From a virus: DNA of 27,869 nucleotides. Made by a program: the position numbers and the translations under genes. Positions 13,770 through 21,117 of the stretch are shown here, in pieces. The first letter of the stretch is position 1, and every line of letters begins with the position of its first letter. The DNA lies in IMG/VR virus record IMGVR_UViG_3300009183_005245, positions 1 through 27,869 of that record; one strand, written 5' to 3'. The notes under the pieces are model-generated. The model ran no database searches and was not told where the DNA came from. It saw only the letters and a list, made by a program, of their open reading frames with translations.

Positions 13770-14947
13770 TAGTATTTGGCCCCTGCTATATGATTACGAT
13801 ATCTGTTACCTGAACGATTCCACTTCTCTCCAGAACCTTCAATAATATCCACAATGCGATCGACTGTGCCATCGTTCCAGTCGCTGATACGACCCATGCT
13901 AGTATGCGGAGAGACCAACAACGGATCCAACTTGTTCATGGCATCTGTCATGCTCCAAGGAACATAAAGACGTTCTGGATCATTAGCAAAGGTTTCAGGG
14001 AAACTACGATAAGCAGGGTAAAGAACGTTACAGCCCAAAGTGTCAGCCTCAGACACGGTGTTGCTGACCCAATCCTGAAGGGCGCAATTGAAGAGACAAC
14101 GAGTATCATTAAGCAAAGCGTAGTAATCATTTTTGTTTAGATTCTCATGTATTTCCAACAAGCCTGCGGCTGCCAATGCCCGAGCACGATACACATAGTC
14201 TAGATTATTTGATCTCAGTGGACCACCTTGAAAGATAGCAAACTTCACACTGGGGTCAGTCTTTTGATACTGCTCGGCCAAGTCCATGAAGAAGCCCGGT
14301 TGTTTCTCTTGGTCAAATCTTGCGGCAAAGCCCACACGCAGTTGACGGTCATGGAATGGTCGAATGTTGTTGGCACCGTCAATACGTTCCAATACTTCTT
14401 GCTTGCCAAATGCTAGGCCACTAATATTGTATATAGGAGCACGCCATCCAGCAATACGCATATGAGCAACCATCTCTTCGTTCGTGGCGAGAACTCCTGT
14501 CGCAAACTCATTAACCATTTGTTCGTAGAGTCCCATCCATTTCGCCAGACCCCATACATGTACGAAATCATCAGGATCAATGGACTGAGCAAGACACCTA
14601 ACATATACGCGGGGACGTTGACTAGCAGGAACTTGATCAAGAATATAGGGTAGGCTCTCGATTCCAGGTTGAAACATGTCTTCAAAGTAGATAACATCTT
14701 CATTGGTAACTTCTCCGTTCTTCATCAATTGAACCAAATTCATCATCTGGCTCATGCCAAAGTAACTGCGACCATGTGCATCCAACACCTGCCCAACTGA
14801 TATGGCCTGTGTGTTGTCAATAGTGATGCCAGGAACATAAACCACGTCAAGACCTCTGCGGTCAAAAACTCGCTTGTTCCACTCTGTTAGTTGTAGTGTA
14901 TAGCGGCCTTGATAACTTTCCAAGCCCATGTAAAACAATTTTCTCAT
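13769..14947 (-). CDS. GT-B (GT4-like) glycosyltransferase
   Basis: The protein is 392 residues from the ATG at 14947 (MRKLFYMGLESYQGRYT), preferred over 14989 because TTAGGAAAA precedes it and the longer start would overlap the upstream gene. The C-terminal half reads RVGFAARFDQEKQPGFFMDL, FAIFQGGPL and WVSNTVSEADTLGCNVLYP, matching the donor-binding Rossmann half of GT4-type enzymes; the SEADTLG stretch corresponds to the region of the conserved Glu pair. The N-terminal half is a second Rossmann-like domain (FEDMFQPGIESLPYIL). The acceptor is unknown. GalE follows directly (TAATG), suggesting a galactose-type donor. Confidence 0.78.
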   Translation of the reverse strand: MRKLFYMGLESYQGRYTLQLTEWNKRVFDRRGLDVVYVPGITIDNTQAISVGQVLDAHGRSYFGMSQMMNLVQLMKNGEVTNEDVIYFEDMFQPGIESLPYILDQVPASQRPRVYVRCLAQSIDPDDFVHVWGLAKWMGLYEQMVNEFATGVLATNEEMVAHMRIAGWRAPIYNISGLAFGKQEVLERIDGANNIRPFHDRQLRVGFAARFDQEKQPGFFMDLAEQYQKTDPSVKFAIFQGGPLRSNNLDYVYRARALAAAGLLEIHENLNKNDYYALLNDTRCLFNCALQDWVSNTVSEADTLGCNVLYPAYRSFPETFANDPERLYVPWSMTDAMNKLDPLLVSPHTSMGRISDWNDGTVDRIVDIIEGSGEKWNRSGNRYRNHIAGAKY

Positions 14948-14951
14948 GATA

Positions 14952-15662
14952 TTAATTTTTCCTAAAAGTATAAATTGTAAGCCCACCATTAGTATAGTTG
15001 AAAATGTTTGTTAAGTCAACCAGTCGGTTAATCACACTAGGATATACTTTTTCCAGAGTGTATTGTTTAAAAAGAGATTTGACCTGTTTATAATTGAATG
15101 TGTATTCGAATGGTGCTTTCTCTTGATCCAAGAACAAAATTTGATTTGCATAATTGATAGGAAACAGTTTCTTTGCTAATTTCCCATACGGATTATATAG
15201 GCCAACAACAAGTTTACCATTTTTTTCCAGCAAATGATCAATGCGTTTGATTGCATTCAAATAATCTGGTATATGATGCAATACCCCATTACATATCACA
15301 GCATCATATGTAGATTTTGATTGGAACTCAAAAAAGTTCATTTTATAAAATCTCACATTTTGGATATTATGTTTGGTACTAAAATCAAGAGCAAAATCGA
15401 TACTGTCAGAAAAATCCACGGCATCGAACTGTATGTCAGGATTGCGATATGCCAGAAGATTTACAATCATACCGCTACCACAGCCTATATCTAATACTCT
15501 TTTACATTTTGTTATTCCTTGCTCAATTTGCGTAAGAAATGGGTTGAACAAATGAGCGTTGTAAATTTCAAAATCTTCTAAAGTATACAGTCCGGGAAAT
15601 TTGATTTCTCCATAGAATTTTTGTATTTGAGATTCTAAATTCTCAATGCTCATTTGCTTCAT
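14952..15662 (-). CDS. Class I SAM-dependent methyltransferase
   Basis: The 236-residue protein contains VLDIGCGSGMIV (motif I, ~56-67), FDAVDFSDS (acidic strand 2 end), FYKMNFFEF, and motif IV YDAVICNGVLHHIPDYL followed by LLEKNGKLVVGLYNP. It is a Rossmann methyltransferase of the small-molecule/sugar type. A second ATG three codons in (15653) is also possible. The gene is AT-rich relative to the glycosyltransferase next to it. It starts 13 nt after the small protein gene upstream and stops just before the GT4-like start, so it probably acts in the same sugar pathway. Confidence 0.82.
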   Translation of the reverse strand: MKQMSIENLESQIQKFYGEIKFPGLYTLEDFEIYNAHLFNPFLTQIEQGITKCKRVLDIGCGSGMIVNLLAYRNPDIQFDAVDFSDSIDFALDFSTKHNIQNVRFYKMNFFEFQSKSTYDAVICNGVLHHIPDYLNAIKRIDHLLEKNGKLVVGLYNPYGKLAKKLFPINYANQILFLDQEKAPFEYTFNYKQVKSLFKQYTLEKVYPSVINRLVDLTNIFNYTNGGLTIYTFRKN

Positions 15663-15675
15663 GCTTCAACTGATG

Positions 15676-15897
15676 TTAGAATCTTGAAGCAAAGCGACGT
15701 GTGTCCTCATCCCACATGTTCTTGGCAGTCTTGCCTTGCACATGTTTGTTGAACTGCTGAAACGCATAACTGCGGAAGTTGTACAAGTCCGCTTCGTTGA
15801 AGCGATATCCATAGTCTTGCACGAACTCGCGATAGCGATCCAGATCCTCCCAAACTTGTTGAGTACGTGGGTTGTGTTTGATTTGTGGCTTGGCCAT
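15676..15897 (-). CDS. Small conserved phage protein of unknown function
   Basis: The protein is 73 residues from the ATG at 15897 (MAKPQIKHNPRTQQVWEDLDRY), chosen over the longer frame at 15945 because TTAAGGAAAAC precedes it. It is basic at the ends, with a helical middle rich in Tyr, Phe and Arg (FVQDYGYRFNEADLYNFRSYAFQ split over two helices) and a DEDTRRFASRF tail. No motif for a known enzyme. Its composition suggests a small nucleic-acid- or protein-binding factor, which is only inference. Confidence 0.7.
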   Translation of the reverse strand: MAKPQIKHNPRTQQVWEDLDRYREFVQDYGYRFNEADLYNFRSYAFQQFNKHVQGKTAKNMWDEDTRRFASRF

Positions 15898-15907
15898 TTT
15901 GTTTTCC

Positions 15908-16360
15908 TTAAAATTTAATTGATAAACTAGGGCGAGAGAGTTCATATTTGATCAAGGCACCGTTCTCACCGTCTTCGGCAATCTCGATCCATACTGCACG
16001 ATCAGGATATCGACCAGCAATTTGTATATACAAGTCGTCAGCCATCATTTCACAACTTTTATAGTCCAGTTGCAGGATGCCATCCTTGTATAAGTTTTCT
16101 AACCAGCGTTTGAATTGAATAAACTCAATGTCGCGATCATTGTGTAGCACATCAATCCACACTCTAAAGTGGAATATGTGACGATGTGGAGTTCCTAAGA
16201 AACTCACATCATATTCATCTCCGGTCTTTAGTGCAGGATCAGTTGCTGCCGCAGGATAGCAATGTATTCCTTCTTTGCGGAATGTGACCCAGATTTTTCG
16301 TTCTGCCTGGCTCATGATTCTTTCACGTTGTTCGGTTAGGGCTTGCTCTCGTTGGTTCAT
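15908..16360 (-). CDS. Conserved phage protein, possible QueD/PTPS-like T-fold
   Basis: The 150-residue protein has no assigned function, but I see a layout like QueD: PHRHIFHFRVWIDV (residues 58-71; HRH in the place of the QueD zinc HGH, then a strand), DIEFIQFKRW (77-86, like the IIDFAELK strand-helix), YKSCEMMADDLY (100-111, like PTSEVLA) and WIEIAEDGENGA (124-135, like the VKET strand with its Glu). The Asp-His catalytic pair and a clear upstream Cys are not found. It might be a non-catalytic or altered T-fold enzyme, or the likeness may be chance. It overlaps the upstream stop as ATGA and shares the dpdA train. Confidence 0.6.
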   Translation of the reverse strand: MNQREQALTEQRERIMSQAERKIWVTFRKEGIHCYPAAATDPALKTGDEYDVSFLGTPHRHIFHFRVWIDVLHNDRDIEFIQFKRWLENLYKDGILQLDYKSCEMMADDLYIQIAGRYPDRAVWIEIAEDGENGALIKYELSRPSLSIKF

Positions 16361-16752
16361 GCTTTTAGTGCTTCCATGGTAATAATTTTGCCAATCTCTT
16401 CGCCAATATCCTGATCACTGGAGATCACATGCAGTTCAAAAAGGCTGTCACCGGTGCGTCGGTCATTACGACGAGTTTCGACCACAGTACCACCATTGGC
16501 ACGATACACTTCGAATCTGATGCCTGTGGCACTGATTCTGAATTCTTCTCTGTCATGTGCAATCTTCATATCTTCTTCATGACGATCGTTCATACTCCAT
16601 GTGACCAAGCCCTTGATCATTCGTTTAAACATATTGGGTCCTTTTGATTGATATTTCCTTGCTGGTACAACTTGCGGTGTACCGTAGATTTTGTTCATTC
16701 TTTGTTTTTGAGTACTGGGCTTGGCACCCATGATTGCGGGATATGTTGCCAT
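16357..16752 (-). CDS. Conserved phage protein of unknown function
   Basis: The 131-residue protein begins MATYPAIMGAKPSTQKQRM and has a basic N-terminal third followed by a predicted beta-rich domain: GIRFEVYRANGGTVVETRRND, then SLFELHVISSDQDIGEEIGKI. The alternating strand pattern suggests a small alpha/beta domain. I recall similar proteins in marine T4-like phages but no function. The start overlaps the upstream stop as TAATG and the stop overlaps the next start as ATGA, so it is firmly within the operon. Confidence 0.68.
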   Translation of the reverse strand: MATYPAIMGAKPSTQKQRMNKIYGTPQVVPARKYQSKGPNMFKRMIKGLVTWSMNDRHEEDMKIAHDREEFRISATGIRFEVYRANGGTVVETRRNDRRTGDSLFELHVISSDQDIGEEIGKIITMEALKA

Positions 16753-17279
16753 TAGATTACGGAATCCTCTCGGTAGTCATCCCACGAAGTAAATGTCTCA
16801 CGGCTCATTAGGCTGTGCAGACTGTGGCACCAAACGCCAGGATTGGTAGCGTCAAAGTCCTTGTCATCTATTTTTAACATTGTATTGTAATTCCACAATT
16901 TTGTATAGGGTAGACTTACTCGAATTTGCGGAACGAAGTTTCTGTAGTCGCAAAGTGGACCATCGTGAAACTCGTCCACGTGGGTAATTGGAATGTCCAA
17001 ACTACACAAGTGACCATCACCCAAGAACGGTTCAATCATGCTTTCCCAGCGTTGCCACTCTAGTCTGTTGGCAGGATGAAAACTGTGATTGGCACCAAAG
17101 AAGATGTGTTCGATGTGTTTGGTGTTGTCGACGGTCGAGTTGTGTTCGGCCAGCAGTCTAACAATTTCAGTCAGTGGTTGTACTCCCACAACAAACAAAG
17201 TTCTTTTGCCAAACGCAGGAGTGCGTTCTACTTCGGTGCCAACAAAGAAGTTGGTATCTTCGTGTCCTTGTCGATTCAT
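16752..17279 (-). CDS. Conserved phage protein of unknown function (FFVGTEVE...NPGVW)
   Basis: The 175-residue protein reads FFVGTEVERTPAFGKRTLFVVG near the N-terminus, then a HIEHIFFGANHSFHP strand-helix, SLDIPITHVDEF, and a C-terminal TNPGVWCHSLHSLM. Proteins with this layout are, from memory, common in T4-like cyanophages and of unknown function; the alpha/beta pattern and TIM-barrel-like strands are compatible with a degenerate radical SAM or similar fold, but no Cys cluster is present. It overlaps both neighbours and lies one gene away from dpdA. Confidence 0.7.
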   Translation of the reverse strand: MNRQGHEDTNFFVGTEVERTPAFGKRTLFVVGVQPLTEIVRLLAEHNSTVDNTKHIEHIFFGANHSFHPANRLEWQRWESMIEPFLGDGHLCSLDIPITHVDEFHDGPLCDYRNFVPQIRVSLPYTKLWNYNTMLKIDDKDFDATNPGVWCHSLHSLMSRETFTSWDDYREDSVI

Positions 17280-18199
17280 ATGAATTGCTTTTGATTAATA
17301 CAGTTTAACAAATAATCCGCCCACAATTTATGTCCTTGTGGAGTAGGATGCTTGGTAGCCTTTTTATAATTATACTGGCTTTGTTCTAATAGGTCAATCT
17401 GTTTTTTTCCCAAAGGTAAAATAACAGAATCCATCCATTGTTTGTATCCATTTGAATCTAATTTTTCTTTGACAATAAATTTATCAAACTCTTTAATACC
17501 AAAACTCATCATGCGTACATCAGTGTCATGATCAAATCCTTGTGCTTCAAACATAACTTGTGTCCAATTTTTAGGTAGTAGATTATCAACGATATCTAAG
17601 TTTTGGTCAAATGTATTTGTAAAATTTCTTCCTACCAACATGTTACAATTATTGGGTAATTTAGATTGAACGTCTTTGAGTTTTAAAAAATCAAATCGTT
17701 CTGCCTGAATCAGTATTTCTTCTACCGAGTCACTGGTGTTCCAATTATAAAAATCATTGAATTCTTGTTTATATTTGTCAAATCCAAAATCTCTACCAAG
17801 TTCAGTTAATGTAACCGCAATGACTATTTTTTCATATTGTTCACTAAGTCTTTGTATATCATGATTTAATAAAATTTGCAAACGATCATGTATCCAAAAA
17901 TTATAAATTCCAGGAATAGCACAATTGACAAAATCTGCATCAATATCATTTGCTAACCAATTGCCGTAAACGTTGTTGGATCTAAATTCAATATCATCTA
18001 TTCCGTCGGCCGCACTAGTATTTCCGAGACTATCTCCCCAAGTCCAACTATCACCATAGCAAATTACTAATTTTGATCTGTTAGATTTTTTTTCTAACAA
18101 ATAATTTGCATCACTTTTAACGTAGTCTGACCAATAAGGCGAGCCCGGATTACGATCAATATACTGCTGTCTCTGCTCATTGGTGAATAATATAGACAT
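17276..18199 (-). CDS. SGNH/GDSL-like hydrolase-fold protein (paralogue 4, longest)
   Basis: The 307-residue protein has an N-terminal extension of ~45 residues, then LVICYGDSWTWGDSLG (block I), VNCAIPGIYNFWIHDRL (block II/III Gly/Asn positions) and near the end HPTPQGHKLWADYLL, whose His may be the block V residue. It fits the SGNH fold better at the ends than in the middle. The gene is strongly AT-rich compared with dpdA upstream and the small gene downstream. Substrate unknown. It sits 1 nt after the dpdA stop, but this alone does not tie it to DNA modification. Confidence 0.62.
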   Translation of the reverse strand: MSILFTNEQRQQYIDRNPGSPYWSDYVKSDANYLLEKKSNRSKLVICYGDSWTWGDSLGNTSAADGIDDIEFRSNNVYGNWLANDIDADFVNCAIPGIYNFWIHDRLQILLNHDIQRLSEQYEKIVIAVTLTELGRDFGFDKYKQEFNDFYNWNTSDSVEEILIQAERFDFLKLKDVQSKLPNNCNMLVGRNFTNTFDQNLDIVDNLLPKNWTQVMFEAQGFDHDTDVRMMSFGIKEFDKFIVKEKLDSNGYKQWMDSVILPLGKKQIDLLEQSQYNYKKATKHPTPQGHKLWADYLLNCINQKQFI

Positions 18200-18200
18200 G

Positions 18201-19727
18201 TTATTCTAATGCTTCGAGTTTATCGGTATCCAGATCTTCAGGATCAGTATCTGGCTCTTCAAACGTAAACAATGCATTGAACTGTGTTCGAGCATTCATG
18301 GTCTTTTTGCCTTTGAATCCTCGTGTGCCCACAATCTCCATCCAGTAAGTGCTGTACAATTCTATGATATCTTCTGCAGTTTGTCTATCCGGTGCGGCGA
18401 AAATAGCCTCTACAATGTCTTCAAACTTGGCATAGTCTCCCCCACTTCGGCGCATCATGGCAGGATGTTCTCCTGCATCAAAACGTCGATTGGCTTCTTG
18501 TACCGCTGTCAAGTGCATCCAAACATTATGACCCATGAGCAAAGCATATGAGAAACTGTCCCATGATGTTTTGCCTTCCTTGCCATTTTTATTTAGGTCG
18601 CCTGGCCGGTAATGACAAATATCCTTCATCTTTAACAAGTCGCTTATGGGCGAGTCTTGCCAGCGTGGATAGATGCCATCTTGAACTACCCCGTCTGACC
18701 ACTTGCGTGTGTCTGTGGAATATTTTTTGTCATCGGCCGAAGGAGCCATGCGATACGACCACTTTGAGTCGTGTTCAAACACGTTTTCAAAGTAGACCTG
18801 TCCGTTTGCTGTTGCAAGGAACGGACTGGCGCAGTCAAACGAGATTGTGAAGTTTGGATTGACATATTTTCTTACAGCCCTCTGGATTACAGTTAATAAA
18901 ACAGCCCACTCCAGTTTGGAGGTTCCCAAGAAGTGCATCCAATCATGCTTGCCCTCTTGTAACAAATTGTCATAACGTAATGCTACCAAACGTTTCAGCA
19001 CCAAGTGTACGTCACACATGTTTTGTCCACCCATACTCCACCCGTTAAAATGTGTGTCTGGGTACTTGACAGGATCGCAATAGTCTTTCATGAGTTGATA
19101 CCAATCTTCTGCTGAAGTGTGGTTATCACCTTGCAACACGTTTAGGAATCTAGCACCACCATTTTTGACACCGCGGCGGTGTTTCATAAAGTACTCGTTA
19201 TTGTATTTGGTGGCATCTACCGCTTCTTGTAGTGTAGTAATACCACATGCACGACTGGCTTCCTTGTTGTGAATAACCCAAGTTGGAATATCAAGTATCA
19301 TGCCATAGTCAGCAATGTTATCCAGCCACTTTAGTACACCGTCTCGCTTTTTTTGAGCCTTGGGGCAACCTGAGTTGGCCTTCCAATCACCCTCCCACAA
19401 ACCCTTAGCGATCTGGAAACCACCTGAGTCACCGAGGATAAAGGTGCCAGGCTCTCGGGCTCGAACCATGTCTTCGGACCAGTCTTGTTTAGCAAGGTCA
19501 AGATTCGCATGTCCACCTGAGTATAGCGACCACTTGTAGGGGAAAAGGGCCTTGGTACTGTTGAGCCAATTAAGTTGCTCCATATCCGTAAGGCCCTGAG
19601 GAAATCGAGCCGGATCCACATAGTGTTCATTTCTTTGTCTACCTATGAATGTAGAATAAAATCCAGATATTGCTGGAAGAAATACTGCATAGTCATTTTG
19701 TTTGGAGGTTAAGTTGTCTTGCGTCAT
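18201..19727 (-). CDS. dpdA: DpdA-like 7-deazaguanine DNA transglycosylase (TGT superfamily)
   Basis: The 508-residue protein has the tRNA-guanine transglycosylase signature positions: ILGDSGGFQIAKG (residues 97-109, Asp100 for base recognition), MILDIPTW (143-150), FLNVLQG (194-200), GWSMGG (229-234), FLGTSK (266-271) and ISFDCASPFLATANGQVYF (295-313), where Asp298 matches the TGT nucleophile Asp in its FDCVLPT motif. ALLMGHNVWMHL resembles the C-terminal TGT helix, but the CxCxxC zinc motif is not intact (only C371 and H400 are in place). These departures are the mark of DpdA, which exchanges guanine for a 7-deazaguanine in DNA. The start overlaps the sulfotransferase stop as ATGA. Together with FolE, QueD and QueE, it defines the modification system here. 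Confidence 0.88.
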   Translation of the reverse strand: MTQDNLTSKQNDYAVFLPAISGFYSTFIGRQRNEHYVDPARFPQGLTDMEQLNWLNSTKALFPYKWSLYSGGHANLDLAKQDWSEDMVRAREPGTFILGDSGGFQIAKGLWEGDWKANSGCPKAQKKRDGVLKWLDNIADYGMILDIPTWVIHNKEASRACGITTLQEAVDATKYNNEYFMKHRRGVKNGGARFLNVLQGDNHTSAEDWYQLMKDYCDPVKYPDTHFNGWSMGGQNMCDVHLVLKRLVALRYDNLLQEGKHDWMHFLGTSKLEWAVLLTVIQRAVRKYVNPNFTISFDCASPFLATANGQVYFENVFEHDSKWSYRMAPSADDKKYSTDTRKWSDGVVQDGIYPRWQDSPISDLLKMKDICHYRPGDLNKNGKEGKTSWDSFSYALLMGHNVWMHLTAVQEANRRFDAGEHPAMMRRSGGDYAKFEDIVEAIFAAPDRQTAEDIIELYSTYWMEIVGTRGFKGKKTMNARTQFNALFTFEEPDTDPEDLDTDKLEALE

Positions 19728-20398
19728 TTATCAAATACTTGTTTAATTAATTCATAGTCTTGAGTATAAGCCTTGCGTACTCTTTGCTCTAGTTCGGGTC
19801 TGATATTTAGACGATGTCGAATAAATGTTTGAATTTTATATGTGTCAGGGTTGGTATCTGCGCGATTGCGATCAAGATCACTCATAGGAGAGAATCCAAG
19901 ATAATCACCAATGCGCCGATTAAAGTCTTGATCTATGTAGAAGAATTTTCTAGGAACTGTGGGTATTAGATTTTCAAAAAATTCTATCTGCGGCCAAACA
20001 TGATCATCCAGTCTAGCAAGATTATCAAACAGCAATCGTTCAACCACTTGATTGTAGTCTGCCACAAAGTCATCCCCGGATATCTGTTGATCATCAAGAC
20101 CTGGGCCAGTTTCCCAACTATAGGCACCAGTTACGTTTAGCACATAACTGGTCAAGTATTGTCCCACACCCGAAATCCAACGCTGAACTGGATCTCTAAC
20201 ACAAACAATCATTTCTTTGATATCGTTGTTCCGGACCACGGTGTCGTTAATCACAGCACTGGTCCAGCCATGCCGATTGGCCCAGTCCAACATGTAACTA
20301 CTGGCATTTTTGGGTATGTTCACCAAGAAACGATCATGATTGGGACTGAGTGTACCCGAACCATAACCATAACCCCTTGATGCCAGTTGTGTTATCAC
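19724..20398 (-). CDS. Sulfotransferase-family protein (GTG start)
   Basis: The protein is 224 residues from a GTG at 20398 that overlaps the clamp stop as GTGA. The longer frame back to 20542 would lie wholly inside the clamp gene, and its extra residues have no sulfotransferase likeness. FLVNIPKNASS (residues 24-34, Lys30) matches the 5'-phosphosulfate-binding loop, and IVCVRDPVQRWISGVGQY (64-81, Arg68 and Ser76) the 3'-phosphate-binding motif of PAPS sulfotransferases. The C-terminal part is helical. It should transfer sulfate from PAPS to an unknown hydroxyl or amine. The place between sliding clamp and dpdA is unusual. Confidence 0.8.
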   Translation of the reverse strand: MITQLASRGYGYGSGTLSPNHDRFLVNIPKNASSYMLDWANRHGWTSAVINDTVVRNNDIKEMIVCVRDPVQRWISGVGQYLTSYVLNVTGAYSWETGPGLDDQQISGDDFVADYNQVVERLLFDNLARLDDHVWPQIEFFENLIPTVPRKFFYIDQDFNRRIGDYLGFSPMSDLDRNRADTNPDTYKIQTFIRHRLNIRPELEQRVRKAYTQDYELIKQVFDK

Positions 20399-21117
20399 TT
20401 GCTTTGCGCTGGAAGAATATAGTTGTACACAGCCAGGCCAGAGTCTACAGTAATTTGTGCGGCGCCATCGTCGCTGATACGTATGGTCTTGTCTCCCACT
20501 AGGCTCATGATGCTCAACACTTGTGCTACTGGCCAAGCCCATGCTCGTTTGAGTTGTCCGGTGACACCGGGCTGGAACACAAAGTTACCTGCGTGTGTTG
20601 AGTGATCACCAAAGAAAAACTTCAAGTCTCCGTTGTCTGTTTTGGCAGTAAATGTAGTCTCTTCAGCATTGGCCTGTGCCTGCATGCGTAGTCGTTGAAT
20701 GGCAGCCACTGTAGGCTCAAATTCAATGTGCCATGTGGGCGTTTTAAATTTAAGTGTCTTGAGTTTTTCATTCACAATTGCATCTGCCATGAATCTGTAA
20801 CTGTTCTTGAAATCACCATCGGCATTTTCAAAATTCAAATTATCAGGAGCACCTGCAGAGTTTCTAGTCAATGCAATCTTGGCATTTTCTTTGTACTCTT
20901 GCAAGTTTAACAAAATCTTGAGTTTGGCCAAATTAGGCATACCAAACGTGCCCACAAAATCCGCCACAGGATTGTGAAATCGGGCTTCTAGCACCACACT
21001 TTTGTCTTCGGCTAGACCATTGATGGCAGTACTGGCATCGGTGCCAGTGATCTTGATCAAGTCAATACAGCCAAGATCGTGTGTGTGTTGTACTAGGTCT
21101 AATAAATGGTCTCTCAT
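20395..21117 (-). CDS. 45: DNA polymerase sliding clamp, gp45-like
   Basis: The 240-residue protein is of clamp length (T4 gp45 is 228). It has FVGTFGMPNLAKLKILLN in the first third, a repeated-domain pattern of alternating strands, and a C-terminal RISDDGAAQITVDSGLAV followed by YNYILPAQ, the part I find most like marine T4-type gp45. In T4 the clamp holds gp43 on DNA and also activates late transcription. It lies in the same train as the polymerase, but a methyltransferase-like gene is inserted between the two; starts and stops overlap as ATGA. The call rests on pattern and context, since gp45 is poorly conserved. Confidence 0.8.
   Translation of the reverse strand: MRDHLLDLVQHTHDLGCIDLIKITGTDASTAINGLAEDKSVVLEARFHNPVADFVGTFGMPNLAKLKILLNLQEYKENAKIALTRNSAGAPDNLNFENADGDFKNSYRFMADAIVNEKLKTLKFKTPTWHIEFEPTVAAIQRLRMQAQANAEETTFTAKTDNGDLKFFFGDHSTHAGNFVFQPGVTGQLKRAWAWPVAQVLSIMSLVGDKTIRISDDGAAQITVDSGLAVYNYILPAQSK

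Noticed and set aside
20399-20542. Longer N-terminus of the sulfotransferase frame
   Set aside because: These codons lie fully inside the clamp gene in another frame and encode no sulfotransferase-like sequence; the GTG at 20398 overlaps the clamp stop.
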